Part shown: one piece after another, positions 47,286-59,735 of the stretch
Position numbering within the stretch: position 1 is the stretch's first letter
Layout of the letters: each line of letters starts with the position of its first letter
NCBI GenBank assembly: GCA_032622095.1
Contig: CP136064.1
Coordinates: forward strand, 150,165,819 to 150,229,818
Direction: 5' to 3'
DNA length: 64,000 nt
DNA from: Siphonodentalium dalli
Lineage: Eukaryota > Mollusca > Scaphopoda > Gadilida > Siphonodentaliidae
Notes under the pieces: generated by a model
The model's database searches: none
What the model saw: only the letters and a program-made list of their open reading frames with translations
Told to the model about the DNA's origin: nothing
Translations under genes and position numbers: made by a program

Positions 47286-48333
47286 GAATTGAACAGATTT
47301 TAGATTTTTATGCTTACAATATATAACCATAGCAGCTTACAATTAATTACCTGTGATATCAGTTAGCTCTGAGAGAGAGATAAGAGTAAATTAGAGTTAT
47401 TTTTAGCCATCATATGTTTAGCCATCATATGTTCAGCACAGCAGTGAAAGGTGTAACCCATTCATGAATTGGAATAGTCTACTGTTCATTTGTAGGGATG
47501 TTCTCAGAATTTGAGCAGACAGAACCGCATTTAGTAGCACTATTTTTATAAAGTTACACAGTCCTATAATGATATCTGATACTCACTGCTACACATATAT
47601 AATGACTTTAATAGCCATCTGTTGTTTATTGCATTTCCATAGTTTGTGGACAGTGTTGGCCCAGGGTTGATCAACTCCCACATAGCTCTCTGGTTAAGCC
47701 TATCAATGTAGTGTTCAAGTGACATACCTGGTACAGTCACCTAATTTTATAGAGTTAAAATTGTTAATCCTGGTCATCAATTTTATGCTTTTGTATATTT
47801 TTCATGTAATCATTCTCCTATTATATCCCTTCTACTTGTATGGATTTTTATAGTTAAAATGAACCCTTCTCAACATTCCTGATACTTAGTAGAAATACTT
47901 TTCATCTGATATATCTCATTTTATTGAGATGTATGTCAATTTGGTATGTGAGTTTCTCAGCCCAAAATACAGATAGAGTTCGAATTTGGGTTTAACTCTG
48001 TTTATTAAACATGATTCCACAACTTCGTGAGTCTCCACACTGAAATCTGCCATTTGTATATTTTTAACTTGACCTTTGGTAGTATACAAAGCAGAAACGC
48101 TGGAGAGGTTTGATTTAATAGGGCCCTGCGAATTGGCCCTTTTCTGCAGATACTAAATACGATATCGAATCAGGGAGCCAATGTCGACATCGCATCTCGA
48201 ATCAAATCTGCTAGCCGCTAGAGCATAAATGTATGTCTTTGAAATCAGTTGATTTTATTCCTAGGAGCCTGGAAAGTTCAGTATAATTTTGTTGACTGAA
48301 AATAACATTGCAATGTGCAATTCTTCGGTTTTT
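47286..48333. other. Gene-free intron stretch with one family-B core fragment
   Basis: Only 47935-48000 is recognisable ('GGTATGTGAGTTTCTCAGCC', 'GAGTTCGAATTTGGGTTT'). Nothing else seen. Confidence 0.4.
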
Positions 48334-48776
48334 AGCTCAACTTACTTTGTAAGTTTGAGCTATTGCCATGGGTTGGCATCTGTCGTACGTGTGTGTGTCC
48401 ATGTGTCTGTCAACAATTTCCTTTGGCGTGGGCTACAGGTCGTATCTTTGGTCTGATCTTTATGAAATTTATTATGAATGTTGACATTCACATGTAGATG
48501 GGAACGAGTCATTTTGGGGTCATTCGGCCCAAAAACATGGCCACTGGGGGCCATCTTGGATTTCAAAATTAAATCCATTGGCGCGGGCTACAGGCCGTAC
48601 TGTTTGTGTGATCATCATAAAATTTGTCATGAATGTTGACATTTATATGTAGATGGGAACGAGTCCTTTTAGGATCATTCGGCCAAAAAAATGGCCGCTG
48701 GTGGCCATCTTGGATTTTTTGCATCACTAAATCCTTTGACACATCCTACAGACAACATCTCTGATCCGATCATCTG
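48334..48776 (+). repeat. Family A element A3, 3'-truncated
   Basis: The head AGCTCAACTTAC-TTT-GTAAGTTTGAGCT, then a GTGTGTGTCC stretch, then core units of type A (from 48424) and B (from 48582) in the same order as A1 and A2, then a shortened unit that runs straight into family-D sequence at about 48777. Confidence 0.7.
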
Positions 48777-49225
48777 GAAATGTTGGCTTTTTGGTCCGTC
48801 TGGTGTCTGTTTATGTCGTAACTTCAACAGTTGTGCTGGGATCTCAATGGAATTTGGTATGGATGTTCACTATTATGAGGACATTCAATAGGGGGTTCCA
48901 TTGTTCTGTTCCGCTTTTCCATTCTAGAGTTATTCATCTTTGTTCATCTGGAAATGTTGGCTGTTTGGTCCATCCGATGTCTGTTCAGCTCATAACTTGA
49001 ACAGTAATGTTCGGATCTCAATGAAATTTTGTATGGATGTTCACTACTATGAGGACATTTAATGGCACATGGTTTTTTGTTCTATAGTTATTCATCTTTG
49101 TTTATATGAAAATGCTGATTTCTGGGTCCATATGTCTGAGTATAGCCATCATAAGTTATAGATGTGCCCACACTAGGCGGTATGCCACGAGGGGGTATGC
49201 ACCGGACGACAGTCCATCTCTTGTT
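48777..49225 (+). repeat. Family D element D4, 5'-truncated and fused to A3
   Basis: Begins inside a core unit (CTGGAAATGTTGGCTTTTTG, GTCCGTCTGGTGTCTG), has two further core units, the 3' words CCCACACTAGGCGGTATGCC and GGGGGTATGCACC, the hairpin GGAC-GACA-GTCC and ATCTCTTGTT. The junction with A3 falls after the word GATCCGATCAT, which both families resemble. Confidence 0.65.
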
Positions 49226-51412
49226 TTATTTATTTTTTGGCCAAATACCTGTGATTCCTACCATATACTGGATCTAGTGGAAGCAAATGGCTTTTAAAAG
49301 GTAATGTAGCAACTTGAATTAGGAGAGAAAATGAGTATCTTGATATCATTAGAGTTGGAAACTGGTCTGCTAACCCACATATCTCAGCGTTAATAGTCAT
49401 TATCATCTACTCCTGATATATGCCTTCCTCTGGTCTTTTAATATTCGCACTCTATCTGTCTGACAGATGATGTGTCTTGTGGGACCCTCCTATTGATCTC
49501 AGGGTCTTTGCCTCCAGTTTTTGTGAAGAGATCACATAAGGAGACAGGTTGATCATGCCACTTCTGGCATCAATTCCTGAGCTTCTTACCTCCAACATCC
49601 TTGAGTACAGTACCAGTATGTTAATCTTTTGATAACAGACCTCCAGGATGGGTAGTTATTAGACTCAAATTGATTCATTCATAGGGATCTTCAGCCTTAG
49701 GCTGTTTTAATCCACTAAATACTCATTGCCGAGTAGTTCCCTTAATACTCTCAGCGTACTTGTGCTTATATGAGTCTGTACACTTTATATTAAAAATAAT
49801 GATTTTTGGACCGGCAGAGAATATATATAATTTTTTTACCTAATGAACTGATTTTGAGACGGGCATTTGAACCCCGTTTAATCTCTCAATACACCTCATA
49901 AAATACATATGCACCATTGTCAAAGAAGAGAAATTAGCACCCCCCCCAGATTAAGAGCACTTCCGTATATTGTAAATGAAAGCCAACCAGCGAATGCGAT
50001 ATTTTTATACAGTGGGCGATCTCGGTCATCGATCAAAAGCATGTGCTTCTTTATGAGATACAATGCAGGTAATAATAATTAGATAAAGCATATCCTAACA
50101 CCCATGCAAAACACGATCCTGTTCTGATTTCCCATTTGGAATCAGCCTGCACAGGTGGTGTTCTGAGGCTCCTAGGGGAGCTAAATAGTTACCGTTATTT
50201 ATTGTTTTCATATAAAGCATACAAGATAAATACAATTTTGTTTAACACGATTGAAATAATCATTTTAGATAACTTTTGCTCTTAAGTTTTGAATGGAAAT
50301 TCCCATCCAAAATTGGTTACTTGAACCAGGTACACTTCAATCCTGATGTGATTGGCAGATATTCTTTCAATTGAAATACGGTGCATTCTACTACACTGCT
50401 TTGGGGGCATTTCGACATCTCATGGTCTCAATTTGGCATTTGTAAAATATGAGATGCATTGGCAACCTGTACTGTTATTCCACCTCATACTGCTATTGAG
50501 TTTTTTAAAACTAATTTTCCACCCTGTACTGTTTTTCCGCCCTGTACAGTTATTGATTTTTTTTCAAAATTTGCCATCCTGTACTGCTATTCTACTCTGT
50601 ACTGTTATTAAATTTTGCAAAAAGTGCCACCATGTACTGTTATTCCACCCTATGCGATTATTCTGCACTGTACTTTTATTTTGCGTTGTATGATTATTTG
50701 GACCCCGAGAGTAGGAACTTATTTAATATCGGAACATTTTCCACCAATGAATGGGAATCATGCTTTGTCTGTTCAATTTTAATGAACACCCCTACAAACA
50801 GACCATGCTGGTTGGAGAATACATTTAGTAAAGATAAGGTTATAGTCATTAGCTGAACATTCCTACAAATAATTCCAATGGGATTTCTCTCACTATATTT
50901 AGATTTGAAGAATTCTCAGTACACTTCATACCGGCATTATTATATGATAATGGGTCTGATTACCATAACTGAGTTTCTATTTCCTAATCCAGGGGTTCCA
51001 AATCATTTCCGCAAGTCTTAGAATGTGTCTTATCCAACAATTAGCATAACATAATAACACAGTATGACTTTAATTTGGAGGTACATGATACATGTATGCC
51101 AGTATAACTCTTGAGTGTATGTTTACACAGACCGATTCTCCCCCACAATACTATTGCACTGCAGTGTTGGGGGGGGGGGGGATTGGGGTATTATTAGAGT
51201 CCCACCTCTAGTTGAACTTGATGAGTCTTATGTTTGTTTGATTATGTAGGACAAGACTTATTGTTGGATAGCCCTACCACACCAAATTAATAATAGTTTA
51301 TGGGTGCCCACAGAATTATTTCTTCTCTGGTATGAAGTTATAAATTCACTCAAATTTTATAGCATTACATTAGTAGATTTGTTTGTACCATTATTCTGTA
51401 CATGATCTATAG
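49226..51412. other. Gene-free intron stretch with a minisatellite
   Basis: 50460-50700 is a degenerate minisatellite of 'CCACCCTGTACTGTTATT' type. 49715-49740 and 50715-50840 are similar to 62156-62340, as if one unit had been split here by the minisatellite. A G14-type run lies near 51170. No gene. Confidence 0.45.
50460..50700 (+). repeat. CTGTACTGTTATT minisatellite
   Basis: About ten imperfect copies of a 'CC.CCCTGTACTGTTATT' word, spaced irregularly with T-rich fillers. It creates the 113-codon hydrophobic ORF at 50352-50693, which is therefore not a credible gene. Confidence 0.65.
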
Positions 51413-51883
51413 ACTATGGTACACATATAGTGTTAATGTCCGGATTGACCATTCGTCCATCCATCTGTCTCTGTCTGTCTGTCTTTACGCTAAATTTTCC
51501 ATCCAATTGGAAAAAAATTTGTGTATGAGTTTCTCAACCCAAAATACAGATCGAATACGAATATGGGTTTGATCCAAGTTTTTTTTACGGAGTTATAATC
51601 TTTACTGCCCACCAGGGTATGGACTTAATATCTCAGGTTAAGGGTCATATGGTATTTCAATGTTAATGTGACACTACTAGTGCAAAATTGGCACTAGGAC
51701 CCTTAAACTCAATTAATTTGAGAATTTGTGTTATTATGTACATTTGTCTATACATATACTTCTTTAGTACATACTGTTCAGTATACTCTATAATACAACA
51801 TCAAAACTCTAGATTATTATTCCGATTATAGCTATTTATTATTGCCAAGGGATGAGTTAACATCTCATGATCAGCCTCTAGTT
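51413..51883 (+). repeat. Family B element B5 (degenerate head and tail)
   Basis: GACTATGGTACACATATAGT, GTTAATGTCCGGATTGACC, GTCTGTCTGTCTGTC; one core unit; a body similar to 12318-12470; and a decayed tail ATTGCCAAGGGATGAGTTAA, CATC, TGATCA, GCCTCTAGTT. Confidence 0.6.
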
Positions 51884-52501
51884 TTTACCATGGCAATTAT
51901 GGAATATCCACAAGCAGTTTGAATATTCTGAGCAGATCATTCTCACTTTAGATGGTGGTATGGTGTTGTGTTCCCTCATCACAATCTCATTAAACAGCAG
52001 ATAATTGCTCTGAGCTACCTTTTATGTTTTCTTGGTGATCAGGGAAATGGATTCCAGGAGCAGGCTGGTTGTGGCCTCCACAAGAATAAATTGCTATGGG
52101 TATTTGCAGATCTGGTTTTAGTCAATAGACTCTAGGTATATATGATCTTATCGGTCATCAGAGAAATTGGGAATTAATCCAGCCTATGAGATTTATCAGA
52201 GCTGACTCTCTGATAAATAAATAAATGCTCATCTGTAATCTCCACTATCATTTTGGGATTGTAGAAGATGTTTTATTTTGAAAAGTCCAGTCTGCTTATG
52301 TCAATTTTATATGGCCCTGTTCATTTAGTTTATAATAGCACCAGTAAATCAAACACAAATAAGACATCATCCCCAGATATTGCCAAATCATTTTCAATAT
52401 TTGTTTCCTTGTAAAATGCTAAGTATATTATTAATTTGTACCTTTGTCATAAGAATTAAGTGATCAGAGAGTTGGATTTGCTCCAACCCCTTGTCTTCCA
52501 G
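51884..52501. other. Gene-free intron stretch between B5 and B6
   Basis: No gene and no recognisable repeat. Confidence 0.35.
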
Positions 52502-52740
52502 TTTTTATGTGTACCCATACCATGTATGGTACACATAATGCTGACGTCTGGATCAACCATCTGTTGTTCGTCTGTCCATTTGTCCGTCCGTCTGTCTGTC
52601 TGTTTAGCCGTCTGTCTGTAGACACTTGCTATCCGATTAATTTTATGCGCCTGTATATGATGACACACCCCTCACCTGTATAGTTTTTGGTATCGATCGG
52701 TTGATCGGTTTAGAAATGATTAACACAATTACAGTAAAAC
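52502..52740 (+). repeat. Family B element B6, 3'-truncated
   Basis: The head TTTTTATGTGTACCCATACC, ATGTATGGTACACATAATG lacks the two central bases of other heads. (GTCC/GTCT) DNA follows, then only TAGACACTTGCTATCCGATT of the core. From 52650 it resembles the AT-rich body of B7 ('GATGACACACCCCTCACCTG', 'TTTGGTATCGATCGGTTGA'). Confidence 0.6.
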
Positions 52741-53418
52741 TTCAATAAAAAGACAATTATAAGACAAATGCGTGTCTTTAGATAATGAAACAGACATCGC
52801 TCAAGTTGAACCTAAAACTTATGGATACGTGGACAATATATATCAATAAATAGGCCTTCTCGAGATTCCATTATATTCCTGTAGACTAACTACTAGTATC
52901 TGTATATGTTCTGGACAAACTTAAAAGTTACACCCCCCTCCCCCTTTTGTATGCCGGATTCCATGCAAGTGTTTTCGAGCCGAACACCGGATTCACTGTC
53001 TGTAGGCCTATTGTATGCCAGATTCCAACTGCATAAGTGAATCCCGATTTACAGCTAAGTTCAACAATTCAGTCATATTACTTCATATTCATCATATTCT
53101 TGCACTTTCCAAGTTGAGTAAATACATATACATGTATATATTAATTAATATGCTCACTATAAATTTCACTGAAGTAACATAATTCGTTCCCATACAAAAT
53201 ACGCAATGATACCATAACCAGTTTGGACCTACCGTATATTATCAGCATCACTGTTGGATAGCCCAACATGCTCCGTGAATTACACTAAATATTGGGAAGA
53301 AAAGTATCCCTGTTATTGGTTTAAACTAACAGCATACAGTGTAATTTTTCTCAAAATATAATACATATACCCATACTCATTATTGTTAGTTCTGACACTG
53401 GACCCTGGATTTCATGTC
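52741..53418. other. Gene-free intron stretch
   Basis: No gene and no family recognised. Confidence 0.35.
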
Positions 53419-53680
53419 TTTTTAGACCACCTGAGATGAAGTCTCCGGTGGAGCTATAGTCCTCACTCCTTGTCTGTCCGTCCTCAACAATTCTTTAAGC
53501 ATCTTCTCCAGATCCATAAGACCGAATTGGTTCATATTTGGTGTGGATGTTCCCTATGTGACTCACATTCAGATTTGTGAAACCAGTTGTGAAACCAGAG
53601 CCATGATTCTTTCCCTCCATAGTAATTCTTAAAACGACTTCTTCCCAAGAACCATTGGGCCTCATATCCCATAAACCATT
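53419..53680 (+). repeat. Family C element C3, 3'-truncated
   Basis: The head TTTTTAGACCACCTGAGATG, AAGTCTCCGGTGGAGCTA, a short GTCTGTCCGTCC, one and a half core units (GACCGAATTGGTTCATATTT, 'TCCCTCCATAGTAATTCTTA'). Breaks at about 53680. Confidence 0.65.
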
Positions 53681-54583
53681 AACTATTTGCGACTTTATAC
53701 ATGTGTTTCACCTCTTTGATAATAAACAGCTGCCACTCTTTCATAAAAAATTCTCATCGGTCCGTTTATTGCAGTTGCAATTTTTACACAGACTTCAATC
53801 AGCGCATTTCGGTTCAACAATTTGAATGAATATTATAAATTTTGGCATCGGACATTATGTCCGTTTATTATCAAAACATATCGGACATTGAGCATTTGGG
53901 GTCTGACAATGTCTGTGTCCGACCTCTTATTTACAGGCTTGCATGTACCCCTGTTACAAATGTTGTTCTTTCACATTCCTATTCCACAGTATTATCTGAG
54001 AAGTCATTTCCTTCACTGACAACAATATCAAGTTTGTATGCCTGCCATTCTCTCTAATGTCTGATAAACAAATAACATAAATGGCTGGATAATGTTTATT
54101 TGTGTCATTCATTTCAATTTAAATTAGATTAAATCCTATGTGCTGTGTTCTATACAGTTGTACAGACAGGTTTTACAACATTATGTTTATATAGGCTATT
54201 AACTCCTTTTCATCTGTGATAATGATGTGTCTTGTTTATTATGCTGATGATTTCAAGGAACAATTATCAGATGTAGGGGATTTAACACTCCAGCGCCCAC
54301 CCTATCTATGCTATGAATTCATGTTTGGTACTTGTATATATTCCTATATTACATGTAATAATTGTAGTATATACTGTAATTATCAGTAAGGTTTTGATAA
54401 ATTTCCAACAGTTGGAGATCTTGAAGTACCAGTTGTAATTTTAATTTGTCCAGTTGGGAGGTAATGGGCAATGATCTTTTGGGGAGGAGTATGGGTGTGC
54501 AGTTAGAAATTTCAAGGTGGACACCCCCCCATCCCACCATTCAACAAAAACCCTCTACCTGTGTCCCTGTTTAGAAGTACTTG
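53681..54583. other. Gene-free intron stretch
   Basis: No gene recognised. ORFs of 65 and 71 codons at 53822-54057 overlap in two frames and contain repeated ATCGGACATT words. Confidence 0.35.
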
Positions 54584-55402
54584 TTAGTCAAGTTTTTCAA
54601 AAACTCGACTTACGGTTTGACGAGGGACGGTTGGCGGGCGGGCGGGCAGGCAGGCAGACCTAAAGAATGCCTTATAACTTTGACATTTGTGAACGGATTC
54701 AACAAATTTTTGGTATGGCAGTTGCTCCCAATGACTATTTACTGCCTGTAGAAAATGGGTCACGTCCGAACTTTTTTACAAGAGTTATCCATCTTAGATG
54801 GTTTTTAGTTAAGTTTTTCACCGTTAGCGCGATAACTCACGCAAATATTAACCAATTTCAACAATATTTAGTTTTTCTATTTTTAGCAATTTTATCACCG
54901 TTAGCGCGATAACTCGATGAAATATTAACCGATTTCAACAATATTTGGTATATGAGTCTCCTGCAACAATATCTCGGACGAGTTCGAAAACCAGGTTTGT
55001 CCGAATTTTTTTTTGCAGAGTTATGGGTCTTAGTTTGTCTATTTTTTAGCAATGTTATCACTGTTAGCGCGATAACTCAATGAAATATTAACCGATTTAA
55101 ACAATATTTGGTATATGAGTCTATTGCAACAATATCTCGGACGAGTTCGAAAACCTGGTTTGTCTGAATTTTTTTCCGGAGTTTTGGGTCTTAGTTTGTC
55201 TATTTTAATCACAATTTTATCACCGTTAGTGCGATAACTCAATGAAATATTAACGGATTCAATTGATATTTGGTATATAGGTCTATTGCAATAATATACC
55301 ACCATCCAACTTTTTTTCCCGGAGTTGTGCACCTTATTGGCAGAAGTTTGGTTCGACTGCCAAAAAACTCGACAAAAGCATCTTAGATGCGTACCCCTTG
55401 TT
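54584..55402 (+). repeat. Family F HINE-like element F3 (complete, 819 bp)
   Basis: The head TTAGTCAAGTTTTTCAAAAA, CTCGACTTACGG; GGCGGGCGGGCGGGCAGGCA microsatellite; core units of about 164 bp marked by TAG(C/T)GCGATAACTC at 54825, 54902, 55066 and 55229. The 3' end has AAAAAACTCGAC (55362-55373), the inverse of the head word, then the hairpin GCATC-TTA-GATGC (55378-55390) and GTACCCCTTGTT. The minus-strand ORF of 161 codons over it, the longest in the window, is a by-product of the tandem units. Confidence 0.75.
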
Positions 55403-56396
55403 TTAAAGTGATTTGACAAGTACTGACTATTGTAGTCTTCAGAGTCCGAGTTTTCTCCGTTTTTACAGTCTGGTGATCGAGCGACCCCACAGTCATTGAT
55501 TGTATTGTTGAAGAAGTCCTCCATAGCTGTGATCTCTCATATATGTTTGTTGTTTTGATATTATTACACATTTCTGAAGGAGCCACAACCCCAGTAGCCA
55601 TACTCACAATGTTGCCCCTCCATCCACAACTTTGGAACCCATGAATGAAGTCCAGGACAAATATCTGTCACTGACTAGTGCCGTTCTAGGAGTTCCAAGT
55701 TCAACATGTTTGAAACATATAGTTGAATTTTTATTTTGTCTAAAGATTGATTTATGACTGAGAGAATGTGACTAATCCTTGTCCAATGTTCACAATGTTT
55801 CAGTTTTTCCTGAGAGTTCACCAGTTTGTTTAAAAAATCTATTGATAGTCATCTCAATCAATGATTTGATCCATTGGAATTTTGGAACGTCTTTGACCAC
55901 TAAGTGAACCAGTGAAACCTCCATCACTCATGTAGCTATATGCTTCATAGTCCCTATTTCGAAGATCCCTCATGTCCAGATAGAAATAGCTGAGATTCTG
56001 TGCATAGTTTTGTCTGTTCAAAGTGAAGCACCATGGTATGAAGTGATGGATTGATTCTAAGTAATCTTCCCAGTTATTTAGACACTGAAAGTGTATGGTA
56101 TTAATAAGAAGTGACGTCATTTCGATGAAAGAATCAATTTAGAAATTCATATAACCAGGAAGTGTTGGGGGGTCACTTGAAATCTGGATGACAGATAACT
56201 TTACTCAGAGTCTGAATTAGTTCCTCAAGTAAGATTCACCACATTCAGCTGGTTTTGTTGAAGAATTATTCGCTGAATAATCATCAAAGAAAGAAACTTT
56301 TGTTAGCACATAAAAGCAGCTTATAATATCCAATTCCATGTTTAGCATTGACTACGTTCAAATCTGCTTATAAATTGAACCCTCTGGTCCAACACC
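55403..56396. other. Intron stretch with one dispersed repeat
   Basis: 55398-55508 repeats 34073-34190. The remainder shows nothing; the 88-codon minus-strand ORF at 55854-56120 is unrecognised. Confidence 0.35.
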
Positions 56397-57145
56397 AACA
56401 AGAGATGGACTGACATCTGGTGCATTCCCCCTTGTGGCATACCACCTAGTGTGGGTATACCTATAACCTATGATGATAAACTCAGACAGATAGACCAAAA
56501 AACAAAGATGAATCACTATATAACATGGTAACATCTATACCAAATTTCATTAAGATCGGAGCACTACTGTTCAAGTTATGACCCGAACAGCCATCGGTCG
56601 GACCAAATAACCAACATTTCATGATAAACAAAGATGAATAACTCTAGAATGGAAATCTAAACAAAACGATTGAACACTCTATTAAATGTCCTCATATTAA
56701 TGAACATCCATACCAAATTTCATTGAGATCTGAGCACTACTGTTCAAGTTATGATCCGAACAGACATCGGATAAACCATAAAGTCAACATTTCCAGATAA
56801 ACAAAGATGAATAACTCTAGAATAGAAAATCTGAACATAACGATTGAATCCTCCATTAGATGTCCTCATAGTAGCGAACATCCATACCAAATTACATTGA
56901 GACCAGAACACTACTGTTCAAGTTATGACATGAACAGACATCGGACAGACCAAAAATCCAACATTTCCAGATAAACAAAGATGAATAATTCTAGAATTGA
57001 AAATACGAACAAAACTATTGAACACTCTATTGAATGTACTCATAGTAGTGAACATCCATACCAAATTACATTGAGATCTGAGTACTGTTCAAGTTATGAC
57101 ATGAACAGACATCAGATGGACCAAAAAGCCAAAATTTTGAGATAA
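56397..57145 (-). repeat. Family D HINE-like element D5 on the minus strand
   Basis: Read on the minus strand it ends GGTATACCCACACTAGGTGG, TATGCCACAAGGGGGAATGC, a decayed hairpin and ATCTCTTGTT (plus-strand 56397-56406). Four core units of about 174 bp precede it, marked on the plus strand by ACATC(C/T)ATACCAAAT at 56531, 56704, 56878 and 57053. The 5' head is missing. It is the only family member in the window clearly in reverse orientation to the host gene. Confidence 0.7.
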
Positions 57146-57322
57146 TTCCATAAATGAAATACGGTAGAACCCCATCCCGATGGCAATAAAAATGTTGAAA
57201 ATGATCATTGGAATAATAATATTTGTGAATTTGGTAAATGAGTGGCATTTAATTGATCCAATTAGCTCATCTAGGTCAGAACCCCAAAATTGGGGTTGAG
57301 ACCCCTAAATAGTAGGGCACCC

Positions 57323-59735
57323 TTTTTATGTTTACCCATACCATAGTATGGTAAACATAGTGTCATTGTCCGGATTGACCACTTGTCGTGCGTCTGGACG
57401 TCCGGACGTCTGTCTGTCTGTAGACACTTTACGCATGGTGCGATAACTCAAATATTTTCTATCTGATCGGAACCATATTTTGTATATGAATTTCTCAGCC
57501 CAAAATACAGATCGAGTTCGAATATGGGTTTGATCCGGGTATTTTTAACTGAGTTATGACCCTTTTACGACTTAGAATTCACGCATGCTGCAGTATCTCA
57601 ATTTTTTTTTATCTGATTGGAACCAAATTTGGTATGTGATTTATCAACCTAAAATACAGATCGAGTTCAAATATGGGTTTGATCTCATTATTTTTAATGG
57701 AGTTATCGCCCTTTGACATAGAATTCAATTATATGTAATACACTGAGAATTTTAAGAGAAAGTGAAGTGAATTATTAGATTCTATATTTAGCTATGTGAT
57801 TTATCAACCTAAAATACAGATCGAGTTCAAATATGGGTTTGATCTCATTATTTTTAATGGAGTTATCGCCCTTTGACATAGAATTCAATTATATGTAATA
57901 CACTGAGAATTTTAAGAGAAAGTGAAGTGAATTATTAGATTCTATATTTAGCTATGGAGAGGTACAGTTCATTGACATAATACACCAGTACTTATAGCCA
58001 ACTAGCAGCTGTAGAGACACTGTATCTTATCTTAGAAAAAAATTAACCCACCCATTCCCTAGTTCCATCATATGATGTCATTGAAAATGATTAACCCTCT
58101 CCACACATCATACGGTTTTGATGCTTTTCATTTGATGTTCTCTGATTCTATATCTAGGTTGACGGTGATCCACTTTTTACTTGCATGGATTTTGGGATTA
58201 AAATTAACCCATTCCATAGACACATGATATCCGATAGGCAGATATTAAATTATACCTTTCACTTTGAGCCAGGTTCATTAAGGATTTCTAAAAACCACTA
58301 ATTGAATATTCATCATTAGAGGAAATGTCTTATTTTGAAATTCCCTCCATTGCATTTGGGGTGCAGGATAATAATAACGTTGCTTGTATTCTTGAGACTG
58401 ACTTATTGTATGGGCTTCTAAATCCAATTACATGCTTTTATAGACTATTTTGTGTTGCTCAGTTCATTAGTGTGGTTAAGATTAATCCATTGCTATCTGA
58501 TTTGATAACTCAAATATTTGTCAATGATTATGTTTATATTTCATTGTCATAGTTTATGATAACACACCCTTAACCTGCATAGAGAGGGTCATTTGGTTTA
58601 TTTGCTTTTAAAATATTAACATTCTCAAAAATCCTGTTGACACAATGTGATAACTAAACATTTTTAACCCAATCATGTATAATCACATCCAGGTTAATCA
58701 TGACACATTCTTCACTATAGATTTTGGTATCGATTGAATGGTTTTGAAATATTAACCCTAATTTTAATTATAATTCTGCTGTTTATAGACTTGTATCTTT
58801 CCAATGATCTGCTTAGGAGAAAATTAACCCACCCATTCCATAGACATACAGTATGCTATCCAATGTAATAACTCTAATATCTTCAATCCCACCATTCTGA
58901 TATCTCACATCTAGTTATCTCATAATTATGCATTAAAATATGTTTATATATCCAATCATTATCAATCATATTTTACCAAAATTATAACTATTTTATCTTT
59001 AACTGTTATGTATGGTGCTTCTGTCTGACTGAGCTTAATTAGCTTTATCACTCTCTAAGACATTATCTATTTTAGAGTGACCTAATAGGTTGAAATCGAA
59101 TGCCATATCCATGTTCATATGGAAGGTGCCCAATAAGTCTTTTATAATATATGCCACTTTTGAACTTAAGGGTACTCAATCCGATTCGATGGTCCCCCAT
59201 ATTATCAGATTCCAACAACAACAATTGTTTTGAAATGCCACTTCAGTTATCAGAATCAACTAATTGCCCAAAAATAATGCTATCCACAGTCCACTATAGT
59301 ATAAAATTGCCCAAAACCTGTTATTTATCAACATTTTGTACAATGAAATTTTGCCGGTTTGTCAAATATCACACACAAAAAGGCCACTTGATTTTAGAGT
59401 TATCCATCTTCATCTGCTATTTGGTCTTCTCATCGACTTTTACTGGGCCACTAAATATTCCAGGTGGTGAAAAATAATAGATTTAAAAAATTGATATCTG
59501 CTCACTCTGAGCTTTGATGAATGGGTTCCTCGATTCAAATCAAATATTTTTTTTACCCCCGAAGCCAAATAAATAGTAACTGAGGGGTGCTTAATTGGAT
59601 TGAGTACTTTTAATAGTAAGGTGTGAATTGTTGAAAAGGTTGGTGTAAGGATTTATGAAAATAACTAATCGCTATTGCCAAGGTATGGGTTAAACATCTG
59701 CCGATCGTAATCGGCCTCACGATCGGCCTTTCGTT
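57323..59735 (+). repeat. Family B HINE-like element B7 (head to tail, 2.4 kb)
   Basis: The head TTTTTATGTTTACCCATACC, ATAGTATGGTAAACATAG; GTCTGTCTGTC; core units; a perfect 160-bp tandem duplication; an AT-rich body with recurrent 'TTAACCCACCCATTCCATAG' words (near 58040, 58205, 58818); and the tail GCTATTGCCAAGGTATGGG, TTAAACATCT, GCCGATC-GT-AATCGGC. The tail end is doubled (..CGGCCTCAC then GATCGGCCTTTCGTT). Assigning the distant tail to this head is inference from complementarity and orientation. Confidence 0.55.
57633..57952 (+). repeat. Perfect 160-bp tandem duplication
   Basis: The unit from TATGTGATTTATCAACCTAA to TCTATATTTAGC at 57633-57792 is repeated at 57793-57952 with no difference that I can see. 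It contains part of a family-B core. Identity against a background of 10-20 percent divergence between other repeats marks it as recent or as an assembly duplication. Confidence 0.85.

Noticed and set aside
48140-48240. tRNA-like GATTCGAGAT word on the minus strand
   Set aside because: The B-box match is incomplete and no A-box or cloverleaf could be made.
55039-55524. 161-codon minus-strand ORF, longest in the window
   Set aside because: It runs over the tandem units of F3 and repeats itself with their period; no domain and no splice support.
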